DNA from: Actinomycetota bacterium
GTDB lineage: Bacteria; Actinomycetota; Actinomycetes; Streptosporangiales; Streptosporangiaceae
DNA: 12,381 bases
Assembly (NCBI GenBank): GCA_003168295.1
Contig: PMST01000598.1
Location: 2,138-14,518 of the forward strand
Direction of reading: 5' to 3'
Each line of letters opens with the position of its first letter. Position 1 is the first letter of the stretch. The position numbers and the translations under genes were made by a program. The notes beneath the pieces were generated by a model. It saw only the letters and a program-made list of their open reading frames with translations, was not told the origin of the DNA and did no database searches. Of this stretch, positions 1-7,986 are shown one piece after another.

Positions 1-807
1 GCTCCACTGGGTGCCGTTCCAGTTCAGGATGAGCCCGTCGTTGCCGACGGCCCACACGTCGTGGGCCGACACCGCGCTGAGGCTTTGCACGTTCCCGCTG
101 ACCGGCAGCGAGACGATGCTCCACTGGGTGCCGTTCCAGTGCTCGATGACGGGGGGGTTCTTGCCCGCCGAGGCCAGGGCCCAGACGTCGGCCGGTGAGA
201 TGGCGGCGATGGAGAGAATCTGGCTACGGCCGCTACCGGCGCCGATCGCGCCGGGCGAAACACTCCATTGGGTGCCGTTCCAGTGCTCGATCAGCGGCAC
301 GACCTGGTCGTTGGCATTCATGGCCGAGCCGGCCGCCCAGGCGTCGGTCGGGCTGTCGGCACTGACCGCGTTCAGCTGGCCATCCGGCGGCTCGCCGGCC
401 GGGGAGGCGACGTGGCTCCAGGACTTGCCGTTCCAGTGCTCGATGAAGCTCGTGCCGGCGTTCTGGCCCACGGCCCAGATGTCGCTGGGGCCCGTCCCCG
501 AGACACCGTTGAGGAAGGATGCGGAGACGCTGGCCGGGGCGCCAGGAACCACGCTCCAGGTCGAGCCGTTCCACTCCTCGATCAGCGTTTCGAAGCCGTC
601 GCCGCTGGCCGCCACCCGGGTCTGGCCGACCGCCCAGGCCTGGGTATGGGAGGCAGCAAAGCTGGAATTCAGCTGGGAAAACGTGCTTCCAGTCGGGTTG
701 GGGCTGCTGTCGACCTGCCACGTTCCCGCGGCCAGCGCGGGTGATGCGGCGATCAGCGCTGCGGCTGCGCCACCTGCCACGGCCATTAGTGCTCGTCGTA
801 TTTTCAC
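1..807 (-). CDS. Secreted WNG-repeat (beta-propeller-like) protein, C-terminus cut by window edge
   Basis: Translation from GTG at 807 runs without a stop to base 1 (269 residues); the end lies outside the window. A GAGGAG ribosome site sits about 5 bases upstream. Residues 1-26 form a Sec signal peptide: MKIRR, an Ala-rich core, then a SPALA-A cleavage site. The mature part is a tandem repeat: a DVWAVG-like strand, a short loop, then [IL]EHWNGTxWSxV. WNG tryptophans lie at residues 79, 125, 176, 224 and 263; DVWAVG-like strands lie near 57, 110, 155, 208 and 250. The period is 39-51 residues, the size of a propeller blade. The first mature residues (TWQVDSSPNP) look like the closing strand of a blade, which suggests a velcro-closed ring. 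Such exported proteins are common in actinomycetes, usually without an assigned function. No catalytic motif is visible. It is probably extracellular and may bind a ligand or surface (inference). Confidence 0.85.
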   Translation of the reverse strand, partial: MKIRRALMAVAGGAAAALIAASPALAAGTWQVDSSPNPTGSTFSQLNSSFAASHTQAWAVGQTRVAASGDGFETLIEEWNGSTWSVVPGAPASVSASFLNGVSGTGPSDIWAVGQNAGTSFIEHWNGKSWSHVASPAGEPPDGQLNAVSADSPTDAWAAGSAMNANDQVVPLIEHWNGTQWSVSPGAIGAGSGRSQILSIAAISPADVWALASAGKNPPVIEHWNGTQWSIVSLPVSGNVQSLSAVSAHDVWAVGNDGLILNWNGTQWS

Positions 808-1512
808 GGGTTCTCCTCTGCTTGCGGTCGCCGCGCTGTGTGCGTGCGAGCCCGGTACCGGAGAACACGAGCCACATGTAGTTGACTGTTCAAATCGTCA
901 TAACACCGCGGGCGGCAGAGGCACAGGCAACGCACCACCCGGAACGTCGGCCGCTGCCCCGGCGCAGGGTCTGAACCGGTTGCTTCCGCTGGTGAAATGG
1001 CTGCCAGGCGATCCGCGCAACATCGTCTTGTCCGCCCCGGCGCCGGTGCCGTCACAGCCGTATCGCGGACTGGTTCGCCACCTTGATCACCACCCTGGCA
1101 TTGCATGAAATAACTCTCTACGTCAGGAGTCCTGAGGATTGCGCGCAGCAACAAATATTCGGCGTTATAGAAACTTCTGCTAGGACGTAGCGCCCCTTCT
1201 GCTTGCCCAGGAGGGTGCGAGGACAAGAATCGCTGGTCCGCATCCCGGGTCTTCCTGAGATAGGTACGGGTGCTGGTGCGGACCGGGGGTAGCTGGTGTG
1301 AGCGAGTCCAGCCGACACCATGATCACTAAAACTCGTTCGGCGCACCTCACACTTGCAAGATCACCCGTATAACGCCGACTCGGAGCGGCTAGAAGCCGC
1401 GCTGATGGGGTCGATAGCCGCACGCAGATTACCCAGATCTGACGCCCGCCCAGATTGGGTTCTATTTTCGGGTTAGCGGTGTGTCGGCTCGGCGCTGGAT
1501 GCGTTCGCTCGC
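808..1512. other. Intergenic stretch, no supported gene
   Basis: About 700 bases less GC-biased than the genes. Open frames here translate into Arg/Pro/Ser-rich sequence without domain features and are not credible. Two structures are visible. One is a 13-base inverted repeat (TCAGGA-G-TCCTGA) at 1123-1135. The other is a possible hairpin with 8-base arms GGTCCGCA (1235-1242) and TGCGGACC (1277-1284) and an inner CCCG/CGGG pair. The promoter of the WNG-repeat gene should lie in the part nearest 807, but no clear -35/-10 pair could be picked. Confidence 0.5.
811..818 (-). promoter_or_regulatory. Ribosome binding site fixing the GTG start at 807
   Basis: The minus strand reads AGAGGAGAACCC immediately before GTG at 807. 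This near-consensus Shine-Dalgarno, with the signal peptide that starts right after it, decides the start over the in-frame ATG seven codons later. Confidence 0.7.
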
Positions 1513-1734
1513 TTACGTCATCTTGTCACCAAACGCCGGCCGGTCATCGCCGGTACGGGTAGCAGAAGTGACACTCCCGGCACCGTTCGATGCCGTCACC
1601 TGGAACGTATAGCTGCTCTTTTTGTCGGTGTACCCGAGATCAAACCGCTGATCGGGTCTAAGGTCAGCCCGCTGGGAAGCAATCAGGCCTAGCTCGGGAG
1701 GGCCGGTTCGTGCCCCGCTGTCGCTCCACGGCAC
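1513..1734 (-). pseudogene. Possible fibronectin-III-like C-terminal remnant
   Basis: A 73-residue frame from GTG at 1734 to TAA at 1513. Its second half reads SYTFQVTASNGAGSVTSAT, which resembles the last two strands of a fibronectin type III domain (Y-x-F-x-V-x-A-x-N-x-x-G). The first 35 or so residues have no recognisable character and there is no signal peptide. The upstream frame is closed by TAG five codons before the GTG. No good ribosome site was seen. A complete FN3 domain is about 90 residues and begins with a Pro/Trp-rich strand that is absent here. I read it as the tail of a lost surface or enzyme-associated domain; it could also be a chance frame. Confidence 0.35.
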
Positions 1735-1910
1735 GGCCGCCCTTAACTAAAATGACAATGATAAAAGTCAGGTATGACTCAGTGATTCGGTGGATCGAGG
1801 CCTAACTGCAACCACCGGAGATCCTGCCGGCCAGCTCCTAGAACCACGTGCTATGACCCTCATGGTGATCCCCTCGGGATACGTCCATTTGGCGGCTCGA
1901 TCGTCCGGAG

Positions 1911-4388
1911 TTAAGTGGCAGCAGCGGGTTGGGCGCCGCTGCCATCCTCCAGCGCTCCTGCCAGCTCGCGCCGTCCAGAGAGACCCAGCTTGTCGTACGT
2001 CCTGAGCAGCTGGGATTGGATTGTGCGAACCGAAAGAGTTCTGGCACGGGCGATTTCTTTGTCGCTGTGGCCAGCCGCCGCTTGCACTGCGGTGGCGAAT
2101 TCCCCTGGCGTCAGGCGAGTTCTGGCGGCCATCGACCGTACTGGCGGCGTGGAGGCTCCTTCGCAGTGGTCCAAGAGCCGGGCAGCCTTCAGCTCCTCTC
2201 CGGTGGCAGCCCTCGCCTCACCAGCTCGGCGCAGCAGGACGGAGGCTTCGGCAAACGATTCAGCCGCGTAGAGGAGGGCGCCCATGTCCTCGAACCTTCG
2301 GCCGACCTCGATCAGCTCAGTGCTGTTGCCCTCGGCGATGGCGGCCGCATAGCCGGCACGGGCTCTCACGAAGTCGCCGTCCATTTGGTCGGCAAAGGCG
2401 GCGAGCCGAGGGGCGGCCTGGCGCGCATAACCGATGCGGGCGAGGTCATGCATCGCGCTGGCTGCACCGATAAGGTCACCGACTTCTTCGCCGAGGTCCG
2501 CCGCCGCTTCGAACTGGAGGCGAGCAAGAGGCAGGTCGCCCTCGGCCACGGCTGTCCAGCCCCGGGCCCGGGGGACATCGGTCGCGAGCAGGAGATTCAA
2601 TGGGACACCAAGGGCGTCCAGCGCTCCGAGTGACTCGGCCGCCTGGCGGCCTTGTCCGGTAAGCGCCAGCGCCTGGGCGAGCGGAGCGTAGCCCCAGCAG
2701 GCGAAGAACGCACCTCCATGTTCTCGTGAGACGAGGATGGCTTCGTGCGCTCGCCGAAGAGCGCTGATCGGGCGTCCTTGTTCGAGATGCACATTGGCGA
2801 GCGTGCTGGCCGCTATCGCCTGCATCGTGGCAGGAAGATCATCAACTCTGTGTAGATAAATACGACTGAGAAACTTCTGCGCCTCTGCTAGCCGTCCCTC
2901 GTAGGTCAAAAGAACAGCACGAGTAAAGAGAAGACCTTTCTCAACCGGAGAGACGTCGACACCTGGAATCGCGCGCGAATCTGATAGTGAGATCAGATAT
3001 CTCCGAGCCTCCGCGAGATGACCCATCCGCACCAGGCCGAAAATCCCCGCCGTATTAACTTGGTCAGGGGCATTCGCAAATCGTTTGGTTCCCGTTTCCG
3101 TGGCCATTCTTGGGCCCCTGGTGAAACCTTTCGCGAACGCAATGCGGGTCCGGAGTTGATCGACCCAGGACTGGTCAGTGATCGTGTCTATTGCCTCGGT
3201 GAGCAGTGCGAAACGGGCCTCGCCCCACTGGGACAAGACGTTGTCGAAGCGCAACAATGCGACGCGCGAACGATCAGCATCGCTCACCGCTTGGTTCGCG
3301 AGGTCGGCCAATTCCCAGTCGGATTGCTCGCTGCGGCCGTGGACGTGAGCCGCCCAGGCGGCGACCAGCCGGGCCTCGAAGCCGGCGCCTTGTTCAATGG
3401 CTGCTCGAGCGAGGCGTTCTGCCAGCACGTGGTCGTGGCGGGCCCTGGACGCAACTGCTCCTGCTAGAAGCAGATCAGCGCCGCCACCTCCTCCCGTAAG
3501 TCGCAACACCGCCAAGCGGAGGGTGTTCTCCGATGATACTTTGCCGGCTTCTATCGCCTCGGCCAGAGCTCGGGCCAGCTCCTGCTCTCGAATAGCGCTC
3601 ATCCCCGCACGCACGATATCGCCGTACATCGGATGGGCGAGGCGCACCAGGACCTGATCGCCGTCGAGCTGGCTGGTGATAAGGCCCTTCCGTTCCAAAG
3701 CCCGGACCGTCGCAGGCTCGACCAACCGGTCCAGGGAGTGGTGGTCGACAGGTTCTACGAGGGCCACGAACTCGAGGAGTTCCCGCTCGGAATCGCCCAG
3801 GACGCCGAGACGCATGGCCACCAGATCGACCAAGCGGAGTGTGGGGTGGACCTCACCGCGTATGCGCCAGATTCCACCATCCCCGACCAGTTGCCCCGCG
3901 TCCAACGCTCCAATGACCAGTTCTCGCAAGAACATGGGATTCCCCTGGCACCGACCCATCAGCAGGCGCACCGAGGCTTCTTCCATTGGGGCTCCGAACG
4001 CCGTGAACAGCAATTCCTCGACGGAAGCCTTCCCCAAGGGAGCCAGATCGATACGTTCGGCCAGGCCGTCCTTCCACAGCGCCGTGACAGGGTCGGGGAC
4101 AATCTCACCCGAACGTACGGTCGCAAGGACAGTCACCGCCCGCATCACGGCGAGCTGATGGATCAGAACGGCCGATCCGTTGTCCAGCAGATGGGCATCA
4201 TCGACGAACAGCAGGAGGCGACGGTGCCCGGCCGCTTCCACCACAGCCCGGACGTAGCGCCGCAAGAGCTGGCTCTGACCGGTGATGGAGGGGTCGCCAT
4301 CACGTGGATCGGGCGGCAGAAGGGACGCCATCGCCCCGAACGGCAGTTGCCGGCTGGCAGGGGTAGCGGCGAGTCGGACGACCCACAT
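1911..4388 (-). CDS. LuxR-family (LAL-type) transcriptional regulator lacking the Walker A region
   Basis: An 825-residue frame, ATG at 4388 to TAA at 1911. It opens directly with VVRLAATPASRQLPFGA, the segment that in LAL regulators follows the P-loop helix. It then has Walker B LLLFVDDAHLLD (about residues 58-69) and a sensor-like LATVRSG (88-94). A long helical, TPR-like middle follows, then a C-terminal LuxR helix-turn-helix from about 759 (LTPGE, SDKEIARARTLSVRTIQSQLL, then DKLGLSGRREL). Full LAL proteins (about 900-1000 residues) carry a Walker A GxxGxGK[ST] 20-40 residues before this point. Here the frame is closed by TAG 13 codons upstream of the ATG, and no P-loop is seen in the other frames. 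The regulator is therefore 5'-truncated or encoded without ATP-binding capacity. No strong ribosome site precedes the ATG. If expressed, it would bind DNA through the HTH but probably not switch with ATP. Targets are unknown. Confidence 0.85.
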   Translation of the reverse strand: MWVVRLAATPASRQLPFGAMASLLPPDPRDGDPSITGQSQLLRRYVRAVVEAAGHRRLLLFVDDAHLLDNGSAVLIHQLAVMRAVTVLATVRSGEIVPDPVTALWKDGLAERIDLAPLGKASVEELLFTAFGAPMEEASVRLLMGRCQGNPMFLRELVIGALDAGQLVGDGGIWRIRGEVHPTLRLVDLVAMRLGVLGDSERELLEFVALVEPVDHHSLDRLVEPATVRALERKGLITSQLDGDQVLVRLAHPMYGDIVRAGMSAIREQELARALAEAIEAGKVSSENTLRLAVLRLTGGGGGADLLLAGAVASRARHDHVLAERLARAAIEQGAGFEARLVAAWAAHVHGRSEQSDWELADLANQAVSDADRSRVALLRFDNVLSQWGEARFALLTEAIDTITDQSWVDQLRTRIAFAKGFTRGPRMATETGTKRFANAPDQVNTAGIFGLVRMGHLAEARRYLISLSDSRAIPGVDVSPVEKGLLFTRAVLLTYEGRLAEAQKFLSRIYLHRVDDLPATMQAIAASTLANVHLEQGRPISALRRAHEAILVSREHGGAFFACWGYAPLAQALALTGQGRQAAESLGALDALGVPLNLLLATDVPRARGWTAVAEGDLPLARLQFEAAADLGEEVGDLIGAASAMHDLARIGYARQAAPRLAAFADQMDGDFVRARAGYAAAIAEGNSTELIEVGRRFEDMGALLYAAESFAEASVLLRRAGEARAATGEELKAARLLDHCEGASTPPVRSMAARTRLTPGEFATAVQAAAGHSDKEIARARTLSVRTIQSQLLRTYDKLGLSGRRELAGALEDGSGAQPAAAT

Positions 4389-5095
4389 TCCGCGACCGGC
4401 TGCCTGATCCGGTACCAGAGTCTTCTACGGTTAGGTCCGTGTGCTCGGATTCCATCGACCGCGAGAGTTTCGGCGTCATGAAGATGTCCCCGCTAGTTGT
4501 GCGACCGCACGGGGGCAACCAGAGTTGGTCGGGAATCTGTCCGCAAAGTCCGCGGCGGCCAATTTCGAAGGGCGCCTTGTGCGCAGATCTCGACTTGTGC
4601 GCAGAACTTGAACTGACACGGTTCTGACAGGGCGATTGGTCTGGGCCGGCCCGCGCGAACGCAGACCTGCGACCCTGGGCAACTCACATCCACCTATCCG
4701 GCCGAACACATAGGGTCCGATAAGGGCGACTGGAGCTTTGCCTTGGATGGGGGGACAAGAGACCTGAGTCCCACGGAGACCTGACTCCGGCAGGGACCGG
4801 GGGGAAATACCCAGCAGCTCGCCTATCATCACCGTCCGCTTTCGCGTCAACTTGAAGGACGCATTACCAGGGACCGGGGCAACGCAGATTGCTTTAGTGG
4901 TGTCAGCGCGCCATCCAACAGTTCGGCGGGCGGCGGCGTAGCCGGGATTTTGTGCGATCAGGCCGGGGCGGTCTGCTGCCCGGGCCCGAAGCGCTGGCGG
5001 CGCATGGCAGCCCGGCGGCCGTCCGCGCGGCCCGTGGACTCCGGGAGCTCCGCGCGGCCCGCCCGATCACGGGCCACCGTTTCCGTTCTGCCAGC
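4389..5095. other. Intergenic stretch between LuxR-type gene and esterase, no supported gene
   Basis: About 700 bases. Frames on either strand give low-complexity Arg/Ser/Ala-rich peptides without domains. The missing N-terminal ATPase part of the LuxR gene was looked for in all three minus frames and not found. The stretch holds one exact 12-base direct repeat (annotated separately). It also has a small inverted repeat GCCCG-ATCA-CGGGC at 5061-5074, just beyond the end of the esterase gene; this could be part of a weak terminator, though no T-run follows. Confidence 0.5.
4576..4605. repeat. Two exact copies of CTTGTGCGCAGA, 18-bp period
   Basis: CTTGTGCGCAGA occurs at 4576-4587 and again at 4594-4605, separated by six bases. 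It is followed by ACTTGAACTGACA. The 18-base period is close to two helical turns, so two protein subunits could bind the same face of the DNA. It lies about 190-220 bases upstream of the LuxR-type gene's start. An operator role is inference only. Confidence 0.4.
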
Positions 5096-5986
5096 TCACC
5101 TGGCGTGGGTCGCGAGGAACGCTGCGACCCGGTCAAGGGCACTTGCTGCCTCTTCGAGGATGCCAGCGAAGGACTGGGAGACGTGGGGAGCGCCCGCGAT
5201 GACGTCGAGGATCACATTGATGTCGTCCGTTGCGGCCTTGGCGGCGAGCCGTACGGCGTCATCGAGTAGGACCTCGTGGCTCCCCACCTGGATCAGCATC
5301 GCTGGCATGCCGCTTAGATCGGCAAAGATCGGGCTCGCCAGAGGCCCGCGGGGGTCGGCCCCGGCGAGGTAGTCATCGGCTCGCACCTGGAGCGCCGCGG
5401 CCGTGATCGTCGGGTCGACCTCTGCCTTGGTCTGCATGCTGGCGCCGGACTGGGTCAGATCCGCCCACGGCGAGAGCAGCACCAGCGCGTCCGGCAGCCG
5501 AAGGCCGGCTTGCCTCGCCGCCAGCGCGGTGGCCAGCGCCAGCCCGGCTCCAGCCGAGTCGCCGCTGATGGCGATGCTCGAGGAATCGGTCACCTCGTCG
5601 AGGAGGCCGCGATACGCCGCGAGGGCGTCATCGGTGGCGGCCGGGTACGGGTGCTCGGGGGCCAGTCGGTAGTCGACCGAGATCACGTGGGAGGAGGAGC
5701 GACGGGCGATGTCGGCCGCCAGACCGACGCTCGTCTCACCGGAACCCATGGCGTAGACACCGCCGTGAAAGTAAAGGATCGTGACGGAGGGCTTTCCCTC
5801 GCCGACGCGGATGCTCACTGCCGGGATGCCGCCTATCTCGATCTGCTCGGTGTCGACGTCGGCAGCGACGGGAGCAGCGGTGAGCATCTCCTTGAAGATG
5901 ACGCGCATCTTGGTCACGTCACCGCCGAGGTCGAGCGGCGAGTTCCGGTAAATGCTCGTGACCGTGTCCATTTGTTCCCGGCTCAT
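5096..5986 (-). CDS. Alpha/beta-hydrolase, HSL-family esterase/lipase
   Basis: An intact 296-residue protein, ATG at 5986, preceded by AAGGAGAAG about seven bases upstream. It has the layout of the hormone-sensitive-lipase family. The oxyanion-hole HGG (74-76, in LYFHGGVYAMG) comes first, then DYRLAPEHPYPAA (105-117). The nucleophile elbow GDSAG (142-146) places the catalytic Ser at 144. VGSHEVLLDD (234-243) follows, with Glu238 or Asp242/243 as the acid residue, and then His268 (GAPH) as the base. Length is usual for the family (about 290-320). No signal peptide, so it should be cytoplasmic. It likely hydrolyses short-chain acyl esters; the natural substrate cannot be told. It stands alone, with no close gene on its strand. 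Confidence 0.92.
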   Translation of the reverse strand: MSREQMDTVTSIYRNSPLDLGGDVTKMRVIFKEMLTAAPVAADVDTEQIEIGGIPAVSIRVGEGKPSVTILYFHGGVYAMGSGETSVGLAADIARRSSSHVISVDYRLAPEHPYPAATDDALAAYRGLLDEVTDSSSIAISGDSAGAGLALATALAARQAGLRLPDALVLLSPWADLTQSGASMQTKAEVDPTITAAALQVRADDYLAGADPRGPLASPIFADLSGMPAMLIQVGSHEVLLDDAVRLAAKAATDDINVILDVIAGAPHVSQSFAGILEEAASALDRVAAFLATHAR

Positions 5987-6225
5987 CGTCTGTCTTCTCC
6001 TTGCCGGTAAACCGACCCTAGGTTTCTATTGCTTGATGACGGCTAACAAGTAATCGAGGCGTTGGGTCCCGACGGTTGGCGATCAGGTTCCATCATCCCC
6101 GCGACACGGTGCTCTTCGTATCCGTAAGGCCCGCAATCCCGCTACGGGCGCCGCCCGCCCGGAGACCGGGAAACACAGGGTGACCGCCGTTTCCGTGGCG
6201 CCGCAGACGGGGGCTGGTGATGCGC

Positions 6226-6504
6226 TCAGGCGGTGGCTGCGGTGGCTGGCGTCAGCGGCCGGGGCGCGGGAGCTGGGCGCGGGAGGAAGGCGACGGCGAT
6301 CCCGGCGGCGATGATCGTCAGCGGCGCGCCGACGCCCGCCGTCACCGCGATCACCCCGAACGCGAAGTAGAAATCGATTCCCGGCCCGATATTCGCCACC
6401 GTGGAGATAGTCAGGTCCCACGTGCCGAGCTGGCCGGACTTAAGCTGCCCCCGGCTTGGCTGAGGGGCACCCGAGGCGGACGGCGGCCGACCGCGTGAAG
6501 CCAT
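6226..6504 (-). pseudogene. N-terminal remnant of an APC-superfamily amino-acid permease
   Basis: From ATG at 6504 (a second ATG lies two codons earlier, at 6510) the frame runs to TGA at 6226. About 75 residues contain GTWDLTISTVANIGPGIDFYFAFG and then a hydrophobic stretch ending AAGIAVAFL. This is the signature start of APC amino-acid/polyamine permeases: a short cytoplasmic leader, the unwound TM1 with a small-residue motif, then TM2. Such permeases have about 450-500 residues and 12 helices. Here homology stops after roughly 55 residues and the frame continues as a Pro/Ala tail. The other two frames beyond the break do not continue the family. It is a dead fragment. The glutamate decarboxylase remnant on the opposite strand, starting about 150 bases away, suggests a glutamate/GABA exchanger, but the fragment itself does not prove that. 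Confidence 0.65.
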
Positions 6505-6659
6505 GGCCATGACTGTAGTGAACCAGGCCGCGAGAGCCGCATCTGAAACAACGATGCACTGGTGTTCAGCGACAAGGCCACCCTCAGCGGCCGGCCTACG
6601 TGAGACCAGGGACAATATCTTCGGACCGGCGGAGCATCTCGGTCAGGGCGGGTGAGCCC

Positions 6660-6955
6660 GTGATCCGGGCGGCCCTTGTCGTCGCCGAGGGCCTGGGACC
6701 GTTCGCTGTCACCTTCGATGACGACCCAGCCAACGGAATCACCGCCGCGACGTGGCGGCTCAAGCCCGACCTTACGCACGCATTCAGCCTGTTCGACTTC
6801 GCTGACAACCTCCGCGCCCGAGGCCCGCTGTCCCGGCTTACACCCTGCCCGCCGACCGCGAGGACCTAGCCGTGCAGCGCATCATCGTCCGGCACGGTTT
6901 CAGCCATGACGTTGAATGGACGGGAAGCGGGAGGGTAGAAGGCACACGCCCTTGA
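6660..6955 (+). pseudogene. C-terminal remnant of glutamate decarboxylase, frameshifted
   Basis: In the frame of base 6678 the sequence reads VVAEGLGPFAVTFDDDPANG, then ITAATWRLK and [14 protein letters not shown] (to 6824). In the next frame, from about 6827, it continues [20 protein letters not shown] and VRHGFSHD (to 6910). Joined, these match the C-terminal domain of PLP-dependent glutamate decarboxylases (GadB-type: LGPxE...GIPAVxxxLK...YTLYDLxxRLRxRGWQVPAxTLP...RHGF). The family's RGWQVPAY is RG-CCGCT-VPAY here, consistent with a one-base loss near 6825. The catalytic PLP-lysine domain (about the first 350 residues) is missing and the final helix is replaced by unrelated sequence up to TGA at 6953. 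It is non-functional. The left boundary is approximate. Confidence 0.75.
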
Positions 6956-7101
6956 CCCTTGGAGGGGCGGCTGAGGCGGTAGGCGTGAGGAGGGCGGGGG
7001 TGGCGCTGGTGAATGTTGTGCGGTGCGCAGAAGGCCCGCGCTACGGTTTTATCCCTGGCGCGGGTTCCGGTCGCGCCCGGGAGCGCGGATGCTGCGCGGT
7101 C

Positions 7102-7106
7102 GGAGG
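7102..7106 (+). promoter_or_regulatory. Ribosome binding site for the MEDS-STAS gene
   Basis: GGAGG lies 7 bases before GTG (7114) and 10 bases before ATG (7117). It places the start of the MEDS-STAS protein here and argues against the longer in-frame start at 6916. Confidence 0.65.
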
Positions 7107-7116
7107 TGGCAGGGTG

Positions 7117-7986
7117 ATGATCGGCGCCGACGCGCAGATTACTGATCTGGCGGTTAATGATCATGCGTGCCTGACGTTCGGTGAGCCCGAGGAGTTGTTT
7201 GACCTCACCGCGGCGTTTGTGCGTGACGGGTTGTCCGGCGGCCTGAAGGTGGTGTGGCTGAGCGACGCGGGGCCGCACCGGGCGGTGCCGGAGCTGACGC
7301 GGCGCGGGATCGCGGTGGAGTCGGCGCTCGCGGCGGGGCAGATGTCGGCCTCGGCTTGTGAGGGCCGTCTGCTGTCCGGGCAGGTGTTCAGTGCTGGTCA
7401 TGCGATGGGCTGGCTGAGCGGGCAGATAGCGGCCTGCCAGCAGGAGGGGTTCCCTGGCTTGCGGGTGGCGGTGGATATGAGCTGGGCGTTGCGGCCGGTC
7501 GCCGGGGTTGAGCAGTTGCCGGATTTTGAGGAGGGGGTGACGGCGGCGCTGGCTGGCACGACCGTGTCGGTGTTGTGCCAGTATGACCGGGAGCGATTTG
7601 ACCCGGTGACGCTGGCGACGGTCGGGGCGTTCCATAACCGCTCGGTAGCCGCGGAGACGTACTACGCCGACGCGATGCTGCGGATCTGCCGTCAGTACGC
7701 GCCGCCGGGGATCCGGCTGGCCGGGGAGATCGATCACAAGAACGCGGAACCGCTGGCACTGGCCCTGGCGGAGGCGATCCGCCTTGACGGTGACATCACG
7801 GTAAACATGACCCACCTTGCGTTTATTGACGCTTCTTGTGCCCGGATGATCCTGGATGCCGCGCGCGGCGCGGCCGCGTCCCGGGCGGTCGTCTTGCGGT
7901 GTCATCCCGGCATCGCGGCCCGGTTCGTGCTGCTGGGCGTGGCCGATATCCCTGGCGTCAGCCTGGTGAGCGCGCATGACCGATGA
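7117..7986 (+). CDS. MEDS-domain sensor fused to STAS domain
   Basis: 289 residues from ATG 7117 (GTG 7114 is an equally possible start) to TGA at 7984. Residues 10-195 form a MEDS domain (the DcmR-type sensory domain). Visible marks are DHAC (15-18), VWLSD (46-50), VDMSWALRP (119-127), EEGV (138-141), VLCQYDRERF (152-161) and AFHNRSV (171-177). Residues 198-286 form a STAS domain like anti-sigma-factor antagonists. Its phospho-acceptor loop reads FIDASCAR, so the usual D-S-S-G is D238-A-S240-C and the acceptor serine position is kept. The gene overlaps the next by 11 bases, pointing to translational coupling and equal amounts. In known partner switches, an antagonist with unphosphorylated Ser releases the sigma factor from its kinase. 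Here a ligand or redox signal could act through the MEDS part (inference). It is likely cytoplasmic, with no membrane segment. Confidence 0.88.
   Translation: MIGADAQITDLAVNDHACLTFGEPEELFDLTAAFVRDGLSGGLKVVWLSDAGPHRAVPELTRRGIAVESALAAGQMSASACEGRLLSGQVFSAGHAMGWLSGQIAACQQEGFPGLRVAVDMSWALRPVAGVEQLPDFEEGVTAALAGTTVSVLCQYDRERFDPVTLATVGAFHNRSVAAETYYADAMLRICRQYAPPGIRLAGEIDHKNAEPLALALAEAIRLDGDITVNMTHLAFIDASCARMILDAARGAAASRAVVLRCHPGIAARFVLLGVADIPGVSLVSAHDR

Noticed and set aside
11..1108. Long plus-strand frame opposite the WNG-repeat gene
   Set aside because: Its LHWVPFQCSM repeats are only the antisense of the EHWNGTQWS repeat. The minus strand has a signal peptide, a ribosome site and a sensible repeat protein.
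1235..1284. Hairpin considered as a small RNA or riboswitch
   Set aside because: Only an 8-base outer stem and a 4-base inner stem are seen, with no known riboswitch core and no adjacent gene to control.
804..1423. Minus-strand frames upstream of the WNG-repeat gene
   Set aside because: No domain, no ribosome site, composition of non-coding DNA; the first also runs into the signal-peptide region in another frame.
4476..4850. Possible missing N-terminus of the LuxR-type regulator
   Set aside because: The translation contains no GxxGxGK[ST] and no LAL-like leader, so it is not the lost ATPase part.
6916..7116. Upstream in-frame start (ATG 6916) for the MEDS-STAS gene
   Set aside because: The extra 67 residues are low-complexity, overlap the decarboxylase remnant in another frame, and lack a ribosome site. 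GGAGG at 7102-7106 supports the start near 7114-7117.
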